From Bacteroidales bacterium (GTDB lineage Bacteria; Bacteroidota; Bacteroidia; Bacteroidales; JALTDM01): a stretch of DNA of 6,579 nt. How positions within the stretch are numbered: position 1 is the stretch's first letter; every line of letters starts with the position of its first letter. The translations under genes were made by a program, and so were the position numbers. The stretch lies in NCBI GenBank assembly GCA_027073875.1, contig JALTEO010000297.1, forward strand, positions 1 through 6,579, in the 5' to 3' direction. Of this stretch, positions 1-6,329 are shown one piece after another. The notes under the pieces were generated by a model, which made no database searches, was not told the origin of the DNA, and worked only from the letters and a program-made list of their open reading frames with translations.

Positions 1-3000
1 TTACTTTACTTTCGTCTTCCAAGAAAATATGACCTTTCATCAGCGATGAAGCAATCTTTTTGTTCATATCAATCAACATAGAGTTGAATAGTTCAAATGC
101 TTCAAACTTGTAAATTAATAACGGGTCTTTTTGTTCATAAGAAGCATTCTGAACGGATTGTTTTAGCTCGTCCATCTGCCGCAAATGTTCTTTCCATACC
201 TCATCGATAGTTACCAAGAGTACAATCTTTTCAAACGATTTTACCACTTCTTTTGCCTCGTTGTTAAATGCGGTTTCGAGGTGGGTAACTACCTGAAATA
301 CTTTTTTTCCGTCGGAAATAGGTACAACAATATTTTCGTAGGCATGTCTCTGGGTGTCATATACATGTTTGATTACCGGAAATGCTTGTTGTGCAATGCT
401 TTCCGTTTTTCTGTGATAAACTTTTTCGAGTCGTTCAAAGGTTTGTGCTACAATTTCTGCCGGATCAATTTTTAGAAATTCTTCCTCGGTTAAGTGTGTC
501 TCTGCAGATAAAAATCGCAATAAATCCAATTTAAAATTTTCAAAATCCGATTCGGGATGATTTGTCTGAACAATTTCTTCAACGACATCGTACAGGATAT
601 TGTTTATTTCCACCTGAATGCGTTCGCCGAGCAAAGCGTGTTTTCTTTTTGAATAGATGACTTCCCGCTGTGAGTTCATCACATCATCATATTCCAACAG
701 TCGTTTACGAATACCGAAATTGTTTTCTTCTACCTTCCGTTGTGCCCGTTCAATGGATTTTGAAATCATGGAATGCTGAATGACTTCGCCTTCCTTCAGA
801 CCAAGACGATCCATCATTTTGGAAATACGGTCGGAGCCAAACAGTCGCATCAAATTATCTTCGAGCGAGACGAAGAATTGTGAAGTTCCCGGGTCTCCCT
901 GACGACCTGCCCGTCCTCTTAACTGACGGTCAACACGGCGGGATTCGTGGCGTTCGGTACCGACAATAGCTAATCCACCTGCTTTTTTAACAGCTTCGCT
1001 CAACTTAATGTCCGTACCACGACCGGCCATATTGGTAGCAATGGTTACTTTACTTGATTGACCGGCTACAGCAACAATTTCAGCTTCCCGTTGGTGATAT
1101 TTTGCATTCAGTACATTGTGTTCAATTTTCCGTAATTTCAGCATCCGGCTTAGTAATTCCGAAACTTCTACTGTTGTCGTACCAACTAATACCGGTCTGC
1201 CTGCTTCAATTAATCTGCTGATTTCATCAATAACAGCATTATATTTTTCGCGTTTTGTTTTATAAACTAAATCTTCATAATCGTTTCTAATAATCGGTTT
1301 GTTGGTTGGGACAACAACAACATCTAATTTGTAGATATCCCATAATTCACCGGCTTCCGTTTCGGCAGTACCTGTCATACCTGCCAGCTTATGGTACATA
1401 CGGAAGTAATTTTGAAGCGTAATGGTAGCAAAGGTTTGTGTTGCGGCTTCAATCTTAACATTCTCTTTTGCCTCAATGGCTTGATGCAACCCATCGGAAT
1501 AACGCCTGCCTTCGAGGATACGACCTGTTTGTTCATCTACAATTTTAACGGCATTATCCATCACGACATATTCCACTTCTCGCTCAAATAGAGTATAAGC
1601 TTTCAGTAATTGGTTAACCGTATGGATGCGTTCCGATTTGACGGCAAAATCACTTAGTAATTTGTCTTTCTTCTTTAATTTCTCCTTGTCATCGATTTCC
1701 ATTGCCTCAATATTGGCAACTTCTACTCCTACATCGGGCATTACGAAGAAATCCTTATTTTCTACATCTTTTGAAATGAGTTCAATACCTTTGTCGGTGA
1801 GTTCTACCGAATTATTTTTTTCATCTATTACAAAAAACAAATCGTCGGTTGCTTCATGCATTCGCTTCATATTGTCCTGCATGTAAATGCCTTCAGTCTT
1901 GAGTAAAAGGGCTTTCATGCCTTCTTCACTTAAGAATTTTATCAGTGCTTTGTTTTTGGGTAACCCTTTGTGCGATTGTAATAAATAAAATCCGCCTTCT
2001 TTTAGTTTACCTTCTTTGATAAGAGTTTTAGCTTTGGACAACAATTGATTCGTTAGGTCGCGTTGTGTACGGAATAATTTTTCGACTAAATCTTTGTACT
2101 CTTTAAAAAGCTGGTCGTCACCTTTTGGTATTGGTCCTGAGATGATTAATGGTGTTCGAGCATCGTCGATTAATACGGAGTCCACCTCATCAACTATGGT
2201 GTAGTGGTGTTTTCGTTGCACAAGGTCTTGCGGACGAATAGACATATTATCACGGAGGTAATCAAAACCGAATTCATTGTTTGTTCCGAAAGTAATATCC
2301 GCCATATATGCTTGTCGTCGTTCTTCGGAATTGGGCTGATGGTAGTCAATACAGTCAACGCTAAGCCCGTGAAATTCGTAGAGTGGTCCCATCCATTCGG
2401 CATCCCGTTTTGCCAAATAGTCGTTAACCGTTACCAAGTGAACGCCTTTGCCTGCCAAGGCATTTAGAAAGACGGGTAGGGTAGCCACGAGGGTTTTTCC
2501 TTCACCTGTTGCCATCTCGGCAATTTTTCCTTGATGCAGAACAATACCACCCATCAGCTGGACATCGTAATGTATCATATCCCAAGTAATCTCGTTACCT
2601 CCGGCTATCCAATGGTTTTTGTAAATGGCTTTATCGCCTTGTATTTCTACAAAATCTTTTTTTACGGCTAAATGCCTATCGAAATCTGTTGCTGTAACTT
2701 CAATGGTTTCGTTCTCAAAAAAACGACGGGCAGTGTCTTTCATAATGGCAAACACTTCCGGCAGAAATTTGTCTAACGAAGCTTCAATTTGTTCGTTTAC
2801 CTTTTTTTCAAGTTTTTCAACTTCCTGATACAGCTCACCGCGTTTATCAAAGGGAGTTTCTTCTTTTTCAGCTTCAGCTTTTAGTGATTCTATCTGTTCT
2901 TCGGTTGCCTTGTATGAGTCTTGTATTTCTTGCTTTATTGCTTGACTTCTGGCTCGTAATTCATCATGCGATAACGAACTAAGCCCTTTGTAAGCTTCAG

Positions 3001-3091
3001 TTATTTCTAAAACCCGTGGTTGGAGTTCGGCAAAATCGCGTTCTGACTTGGATTTTACAAAACTCTTAACTATATTATTAAAAAATCCCAT
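1..3091 (-). CDS. secA: Protein translocase subunit SecA (C-terminal end cut by window edge)
   Basis: SecA is the cytosolic ATPase motor that pushes unfolded preproteins through the SecYEG channel. The frame is open from the ATG at 3091-3089 to the window edge, giving about 1030 residues without a stop. Visible motifs are: N-terminal MGFFNNIVKSF; Walker A ATGEGKT (residues 194-200); Walker B DEVDS (301-305); the AGMTGTA block (about 570-576) between the nucleotide-binding folds; NMAGRGTD (687-694); and the helicase-type segment GTERHESRRVD...QLRGRAGRQGDPG (711-735). Near the C-terminus the helical scaffold motif WKEHLRQMDELK is present. Bacteroidota SecA proteins usually run to about 1100 residues, so roughly the last 70 residues, where a cysteine-rich zinc-binding tail is expected, lie outside. 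The start is supported by the family N-terminus and by a promoter-like motif just upstream. No frameshift was seen. Identification is secure. Confidence 0.97.
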   Translation of the reverse strand, partial: MGFFNNIVKSFVKSKSERDFAELQPRVLEITEAYKGLSSLSHDELRARSQAIKQEIQDSYKATEEQIESLKAEAEKEETPFDKRGELYQEVEKLEKKVNEQIEASLDKFLPEVFAIMKDTARRFFENETIEVTATDFDRHLAVKKDFVEIQGDKAIYKNHWIAGGNEITWDMIHYDVQLMGGIVLHQGKIAEMATGEGKTLVATLPVFLNALAGKGVHLVTVNDYLAKRDAEWMGPLYEFHGLSVDCIDYHQPNSEERRQAYMADITFGTNNEFGFDYLRDNMSIRPQDLVQRKHHYTIVDEVDSVLIDDARTPLIISGPIPKGDDQLFKEYKDLVEKLFRTQRDLTNQLLSKAKTLIKEGKLKEGGFYLLQSHKGLPKNKALIKFLSEEGMKALLLKTEGIYMQDNMKRMHEATDDLFFVIDEKNNSVELTDKGIELISKDVENKDFFVMPDVGVEVANIEAMEIDDKEKLKKKDKLLSDFAVKSERIHTVNQLLKAYTLFEREVEYVVMDNAVKIVDEQTGRILEGRRYSDGLHQAIEAKENVKIEAATQTFATITLQNYFRMYHKLAGMTGTAETEAGELWDIYKLDVVVVPTNKPIIRNDYEDLVYKTKREKYNAVIDEISRLIEAGRPVLVGTTTVEVSELLSRMLKLRKIEHNVLNAKYHQREAEIVAVAGQSSKVTIATNMAGRGTDIKLSEAVKKAGGLAIVGTERHESRRVDRQLRGRAGRQGDPGTSQFFVSLEDNLMRLFGSDRISKMMDRLGLKEGEVIQHSMISKSIERAQRKVEENNFGIRKRLLEYDDVMNSQREVIYSKRKHALLGERIQVEINNILYDVVEEIVQTNHPESDFENFKLDLLRFLSAETHLTEEEFLKIDPAEIVAQTFERLEKVYHRKTESIAQQAFPVIKHVYDTQRHAYENIVVPISDGKKVFQVVTHLETAFNNEAKEVVKSFEKIVLLVTIDEVWKEHLRQMDELKQSVQNASYEQKDPLLIYKFEAFELFNSMLIDMNKKIASSLMKGHIFLEDESKV

Positions 3092-3109
3092 ATTCAAAAT
3101 TTTAAAACA

Positions 3110-3143
3110 CAAAAGTAACCGATTTTTTTGAGAAATAATTCAA
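3110..3143 (-). promoter_or_regulatory. Putative Bacteroidota-type promoter for secA
   Basis: On the minus strand, TACTTTTG (3117-3110) matches the Bacteroidota -7 consensus TAnnTTTG. A TTTG-type -33 element lies upstream (TTG at 3143-3141), with about 23 bp between, slightly longer than usual. A start some 7 bp downstream would leave a leader of about 15 nt before the secA ATG. The leader is A/T-rich with no Shine-Dalgarno sequence, normal for this phylum. The motif is seen in the sequence; its function is inferred. Confidence 0.5.
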
Positions 3144-3366
3144 ATTTTTAAAAAGGTGACAGATATTTTGGGTAATAATGGATCCTTTACCTTTAAGTGT
3201 AATAGCACAGATTCTTTTTTCGTCATTTTGAATCTTTCTGGTTTTCGGTTTTCCGAACTATTGTGCCATAAAGTATTTCGGGGTGGGCGGAATCTTATGA
3301 TTTTTGACTTGAAATATAAAAAAATAGAAAAAATTAATAAAACAAAGGACTGATTGAATAATTCCG

Positions 3367-3374
3367 TAAATTTG
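3367..3374 (+). promoter_or_regulatory. -7-like motif immediately before the zeta-like start
   Basis: TAAATTTG fits the Bacteroidota -7 consensus TAnnTTTG exactly and ends four bases before the GTG start at 3379. If used, transcription would begin at or within the start codon, implying a leaderless mRNA. No well-spaced -33 TTG is visible (the nearest, at 3354-3356, is only 10 bp upstream), so this may be a chance match in AT-rich DNA. Confidence 0.3.
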
Positions 3375-3378
3375 TAAT

Positions 3379-3953
3379 GTGAAAAGATTATATATAATAT
3401 CGGGATGCAATGGAGCCGGTAAAACAACAGCTTCTTATACTATATTGCCTGAAATGTTGAATTGTAATGAATTTGTAAATGCTGATGAAATTGCAAAAGG
3501 TTTATCGCCTTTTAATCCTAATAAACTAGCAATTAAAGCAGGTCGTTTAATGTTAACACGAATAAACGAATTGTTAGAAAGCGGGATTGATTTTGCCTTT
3601 GAAACAACATTGTCAACCAGAAGCTATGTTAATACAATCAAAAAAGCTCAAAAAAAAGGTTATTTTGTAACTATGTTGTATTTTTGGTTAGATTCTCCTG
3701 ATTTAGCTGTTGAAAGAGTAAAAATCAGAGTAAAGGAAGGAGGGCACGATATTCCTGAACAAACAATAAGAAGACGATATGATTTAGGGATTAGCAATCT
3801 GTTCAATCTATATATCCAATAGTAGATTATTGGATGTTTATTGATAATTCTAAATCACCATTTAACATTTTAGCCGATGGGTCGAAAAATACAGAAAATA
3901 TTAAAAATAAAATGATTTGGACAAATCTAAAAAAAGAATATTATGGGAACTAA
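3379..3953 (+). pseudogene. Zeta-toxin-like P-loop kinase (COG4185 type), frameshifted
   Basis: The intact first part (3379-3822, 147 codons) starts with GTG and reads MKRLYIISGCNGAGKTT, with Walker A G9-CNGA-G14-K15-T16. NADE follows at 34-37 (position of the zeta catalytic/substrate Asp), then AFETTLSTRS (73-82) and an Arg-rich lid segment with GGHDIP (121-126) and RRRY (131-134). Zeta toxins and relatives phosphorylate UDP-N-acetylsugars or similar substrates. The frame stops at TAG 3820-3822 directly after LFNLYI. In the -1 frame from 3816 the expected family ending continues: PIVDYWMFIDNSKSP, running to TAA 3951-3953. Restoring one base near 3815 would give about 192 residues, the usual size of this family. 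The lesion is therefore a one-base deletion, either a real inactivating mutation or a sequencing error. No canonical slippery heptamer is visible. Alternative starts are less likely because the family begins right before the LYII strand. The next small gene overlaps its end. Confidence 0.8.
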
Positions 3954-4101
3954 GGAACAAATAGATGATATTAGAGAAAAGGTTTTGAAAGGTTTACACA
4001 AAACATACGAAAAATTGCTTGAAATGAAAAGAAAGAACAATAGTGTATTGGTTGTTTCTGAAAATGGTCAGATAATAAAAATAAAACCGGAAAAGAAATA
4101 A
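3943..4101 (+). CDS. Small charged protein paired with zeta-like kinase (52 aa)
   Basis: This 52-residue frame runs from ATG 3943-3945 to TAA 4099-4101. It begins inside the end of the zeta-like gene, overlapping its restored stop by 11 bp, which suggests translational coupling. The protein starts MGTKEQIDDIREKVL, continues as a predicted amphipathic helix to about residue 31 (KGLHKTYEKLLEMKRK), then has a short beta-like tail (VLVVSENGQIIKIKPEKK). It is lysine/glutamate-rich with no signal peptide or membrane segment. Overlap with a toxin-like kinase and its tiny size suggest a partner or antitoxin, though in classic epsilon-zeta loci the antitoxin precedes the toxin. I recognise no named domain, and the role is inferred from context only. 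It is intact despite the upstream frameshift. Confidence 0.7.
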   Translation: MGTKEQIDDIREKVLKGLHKTYEKLLEMKRKNNSVLVVSENGQIIKIKPEKK

Positions 4102-4142
4102 TTACAATAAATAGTATTGTTCGTATGGTAAATCAAAAGCCG

Positions 4143-4595
4143 TTATTCCGAGCTTGTTTCGGAATCTCTTTTGAGACCATGAAACAAGTTCAGGGTGATT
4201 ATGCGTTGATTTTTATCCGAAAGAGTTATCGTAACTTTTACATACGGTATTTCGATAAATCCTTCTACTATTTCCGGCCATTCAATAAAACAGTAGTTAC
4301 CTGTGTTAAGATAGTCGTCCATACCTATTTCCATTAGCTCTTCCGGTTCTTTTAACCGATACAGGTCAAGGTGATACCAACGGCTGCGATTACGGGTCTC
4401 ATATACATTGGCAATGGCAAAAGTAGGACTGATAATCTCATCTATTGTATTGAGGTGCTTGCCGATAGCTTTTATCAGGGTGGTTTTGCCTACACCCATT
4501 TCGCCGTAAACGAGAAAAAGCCGGAGTGATGAAAATTCAAGTATTTGTTTGGCAGCGGTGTCTAATCCCGATATGTTTGAAATGATTATTTCCAT
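4143..4595 (-). CDS. tsaE: tRNA threonylcarbamoyladenosine biosynthesis ATPase TsaE
   Basis: TsaE (YjeE family) is the small ATPase that works with TsaB and TsaD to place threonylcarbamoyl on A37 of ANN-decoding tRNAs. The 150-residue protein shows Walker A GEMGVGKTT (31-39), SPTF (56-59, switch region), HLDLYRL (75-81, Walker-B-like strand) and IEWPE (104-108), all diagnostic of the family. The ATG at 4595-4593 leads directly into the first strand; the other nearby upstream ATG is out of frame. The last 17 codons (134-150, ending LKRDSETSSE) are encoded by a palindromic repeat pair, so the natural C-terminus has probably been replaced or extended by repeat DNA. The gene follows porX on the same strand after a 140-bp repeat-filled gap and converges on the small-protein gene, 41 bp away. 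No obvious promoter of its own is visible, so readthrough from porX is likely. Confidence 0.95.
   Translation of the reverse strand: MEIIISNISGLDTAAKQILEFSSLRLFLVYGEMGVGKTTLIKAIGKHLNTIDEIISPTFAIANVYETRNRSRWYHLDLYRLKEPEELMEIGMDDYLNTGNYCFIEWPEIVEGFIEIPYVKVTITLSDKNQRIITLNLFHGLKRDSETSSE
4145..4196. repeat. Inverted pair of REP-like palindromes at the 3' end of tsaE
   Basis: Two related hairpin units lie head to head. Unit 1 is ATTCCGA-gcttgtt-TCGGAAT (4145-4165), a perfect 7-bp stem with a 7-nt loop. Unit 2 is ACCATGA-aacaagt-TCAGGGT (4176-4196), a 7-bp stem with one mismatch. Read on opposite strands, both share a core of the form GA-n-CTTGTTTC followed by TCTC. Such paired palindromes resemble REP/BIME-type interspersed repeats. 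Lying between convergent genes, the pair could act as a transcription or mRNA-decay barrier. It also supplies the tsaE stop codon and C-terminal codons. Copy number in the genome cannot be judged from this window. Confidence 0.75.
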
Positions 4596-4620
4596 GTGTG
4601 TTTTTCATTTTATTTTCTTA

Positions 4621-4686
4621 TCACCCCTCTGTGTCTCCCCATCAAGGGGAGAATTTCCTCCCTTGAGGGAGGATTAAGGTGGGTGA
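4621..4686. repeat. GC-rich double-hairpin repeat in the porX-tsaE gap
   Basis: Two perfect 7-bp hairpins stand side by side: TCTCCCC-atcaa-GGGGAGA (4634-4652) and TCCTCCC-ttga-GGGAGGA (4656-4673). They are enclosed by an outer stem TCACCC (4621-4626) with GGGTGA (4681-4686), giving a three-stem fold. The second hairpin read on the opposite strand resembles the first (both C-run, TCAA, G-run), so the element is an imperfect inverted pair. It is much richer in GC than its surroundings. It lies just after the porX stop on the transcribed minus strand and might stabilise the porX end or attenuate readthrough into tsaE; no U-tract follows directly, so it is not a textbook terminator. Confidence 0.75.
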
Positions 4687-4702
4687 CAGTATTTAAATTA
4701 AC

Positions 4703-4730
4703 AATTCGTAATTCCTAATTCATAATTGGA
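4703..4730. repeat. Four-unit 7-bp-period AATT repeat
   Basis: Four consecutive heptamers read AATTCGT, AATTCCT, AATTCAT and AATTGGA, sharing AATT at a strict 7-bp period, immediately downstream of porX. Because AATT is self-complementary, the array also has near-palindromic character. It adjoins the double-hairpin repeat and may be part of the same composite repeat. Function unknown. Confidence 0.6.
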
Positions 4731-4735
4731 AATCA

Positions 4736-6295
4736 TTATTTTGCAGTAAGATGAATAAACGGTATCAGCATTTCTTCCAAAGAGATTCCGCCATGCTGGA
4801 AAGTGTCTTTGTAATATTTTACATAGTGGTTGTAATTGTTCGGATAAGCAAGAAAATCGTTGTTTTTGGCAAAAATATAAGTAGATGTCAGATGTGGTTG
4901 AGGTAAATTATATTCCTGTGGTTTTAAAATCTCAAATACATCTTTTGGCGGATAGCTAAGGTGTTTTCCTTGTTTGTAGCGAAGATTGGTAGAAGTGTCG
5001 CGGTCGCCGACAACTTTTACGGGATTGGTTACTTTAATACTGCCGTGGTCGGTAGTCAGGAAGATGTCAACATCCTTTTCAGCCAGATTTTTAAAGAGTG
5101 TTAGAAAAGGCGAATTTTTAACCCATGACTTTGTGATGGAGCGGTATGCTTTTTCATCGTTTGCCAATTCACGAATCATCGGATTATCGGTGCGTGCATG
5201 TGAGAGCATATCCACAAAATTGAAAATGATAACAGAAATAGGATATTGCAAAAAATTAGAAATTTGTCCGTTAACGCGTTCCGCATGTTTGGTGTTGAAA
5301 ACTTTGGCATAGAAAAAGTTAGGATTCTTTCCGTGTCTTTTTAGTTGTTTCTCAAATAATTGTTTCTCAAATAAATTTTTCTGTTCTTCTTCCTCATCAT
5401 CAAACCAAAGGTCGGGAAATAACTTATTGATTTCTTTGGGCATGAGTCCTGAAAACATCGCATTTCTGGCATATTGCGTTACAGTTGGCAGTATGGACAA
5501 AAAAAGTTCTTCTTGCTTTATGTGATAATAGGGTGCAATAAGCCCGCTGATAGTTTTCCATTGATCCCAACGAAGATTGTCAACCAGTATGAGAACTTTC
5601 GGTTTTTTTTCGTCAATATATGGGAAGAGATTGTTCTTGAAAATATTGGTAGAGATATTTATTGGTTCATCATACCGGTTATTTACCATGTCGTAATAAT
5701 TCCTTTTAACGAAATGGTAGAAAGCATCGTTGGCTTCCCGCTTTTGTTGTTGCAGAATCTCATCCATGGTATCGGTTGGCAGTTGTTCAATAGATAGTTC
5801 CCAAAATACCAATTCTTTATAAATTTCTTTCCATTCTTCTAACGAGCGGCAACTGTTAATTTTCATTTGCAGGTTGCGAAAAGTCTGCTGATAGTTTTGA
5901 ATGGTTTGGTCATTGACAATCTGTGATTTCTCCAGATTCTTTTTTACTGCCAATAATATTTGGTTGGGTTTTACGGGTTTTATTAAATAATCGGCAATAT
6001 TGCTGCCAATGGCTTGTTCCATAATAGACTCTGCCTCCGATTTGGTAATCATTACCACCGGAATATTAGGATTTATCTTTTTAATTTCGCTTAAAGTGTC
6101 TATTCCGCTCATGCCGGGCATCTGCTCATCAAGAAAAATTAAATCAATGTGTTCGTTTTTTAGTATGTCTAAGGCATCAAGTCCGCTGGGTGATGATGAA
6201 ATGCGATAGCCCTTTTCTTCGAGAAAAATAAGATAGGGTTTCAGCAATTCAATCTCGTCATCTACCCAAAGAATATGTGCTGTTGTATCTGCCAT
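4736..6295 (-). CDS. porX: PorX: response regulator with PglZ/alkaline-phosphatase-like effector domain
   Basis: PorX is the response regulator that, with the kinase PorY, controls the type IX secretion system. Its effector domain belongs to the PglZ/alkaline phosphatase superfamily, and characterised homologues have been reported to hydrolyse oligonucleotide signals. This 519-residue protein has a receiver domain (about 5-122) with acidic pair D12/D13, phosphoacceptor D56 in IFLDEQMPG, T84 and K106 (YLIKP). A helical linker (about 130-225) follows. The phosphatase core shows VDNLRWDQW (D239), PTVTQYARNAMFSG (candidate catalytic T271), FVDMLSHAR (D362, H366), TTDHGS (D416, H417) and QHGG (H501), which together form the expected two-metal set. 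Receiver and catalytic residues are all present, so it looks functional. Length is normal for the family. The ATG at 6295 is 34 bp after the preceding stop, suggesting co-transcription. A 5-residue in-frame duplication lies at about 309-318. Confidence 0.95.
   Translation of the reverse strand: MADTTAHILWVDDEIELLKPYLIFLEEKGYRISSSPSGLDALDILKNEHIDLIFLDEQMPGMSGIDTLSEIKKINPNIPVVMITKSEAESIMEQAIGSNIADYLIKPVKPNQILLAVKKNLEKSQIVNDQTIQNYQQTFRNLQMKINSCRSLEEWKEIYKELVFWELSIEQLPTDTMDEILQQQKREANDAFYHFVKRNYYDMVNNRYDEPINISTNIFKNNLFPYIDEKKPKVLILVDNLRWDQWKTISGLIAPYYHIKQEELFLSILPTVTQYARNAMFSGLMPKEINKLFPDLWFDDEEEEQKNLFEKQLFEKQLKRHGKNPNFFYAKVFNTKHAERVNGQISNFLQYPISVIIFNFVDMLSHARTDNPMIRELANDEKAYRSITKSWVKNSPFLTLFKNLAEKDVDIFLTTDHGSIKVTNPVKVVGDRDTSTNLRYKQGKHLSYPPKDVFEILKPQEYNLPQPHLTSTYIFAKNNDFLAYPNNYNHYVKYYKDTFQHGGISLEEMLIPFIHLTAK
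5345..5374 (-). repeat. Perfect 15-bp in-frame tandem duplication inside porX
   Basis: TTGTTTCTCAAATAA occurs twice with no gap (5345-5359 and 5360-5374, plus-strand reading). In PorX it encodes a doubled five-residue unit, giving LFEKQLFEKQ after an acidic stretch (DDEEEEQ, about 299-305). It falls between conserved phosphatase motifs, in what is probably a surface loop or helix, and keeps the frame. Confidence 0.9.
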
Positions 6296-6329
6296 AGTCG
6301 TTATTGTTTATTAATCAAGTCTATTCTTC

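Larger units (their letters stand above)
3092..3378. other. Divergent intergenic spacer between secA and the zeta-like gene
   Basis: This 287-bp AT-rich spacer separates divergently transcribed genes. Besides the two promoter-like motifs it holds two small inverted repeats: AGATTC/GAATCT (3209-3214 and 3230-3235, 15-nt loop) and TTCGG-tttt-CCGAA (3244-3257). Open frames exist on both strands, but neither has a convincing start or recognisable family features, and the minus-strand one overlaps the start of the zeta-like gene. I do not annotate a gene here. The inverted repeats may be remnants of the short palindromic repeats seen near tsaE, but that is only an inference from their style. Confidence 0.5.

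Noticed and set aside
3156..3353. Plus-strand open frame of about 65 codons upstream of the zeta-like gene
   Set aside because: GTG start without support, lysine-rich low-complexity end, and no motif; could otherwise have been an antitoxin placed first, but nothing in the sequence backs this.
3140..3427. Minus-strand open frame of about 95 codons across the secA/zeta spacer
   Set aside because: It overlaps the kinase start and Walker A in antisense, has low-complexity F/I/S-rich ends and no recognisable family features.
3808..3822. Programmed -1 frameshift joining the two kinase parts
   Set aside because: The site reads CTATATATCC with no X-XXY-YYZ slippery heptamer or clear downstream pseudoknot; a simple base loss explains it better.
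4104..4120. ACAATA-aatag-TATTGT hairpin after the 52-aa gene as a terminator
   Set aside because: Perfect 6-bp stem but only A/T pairs apart from one G/C, and no T-tract follows; too weak to call.
4986..5312. Long plus-strand frames inside porX and secA
   Set aside because: They are antisense shadows of strongly conserved genes with all catalytic motifs on the minus strand.
6316..6323. TAGACTTG on the minus strand as a porX promoter -7 box
   Set aside because: One mismatch in the conserved part of TAnnTTTG and no TTG at the -33 distance; the short gap to the upstream gene favours readthrough.
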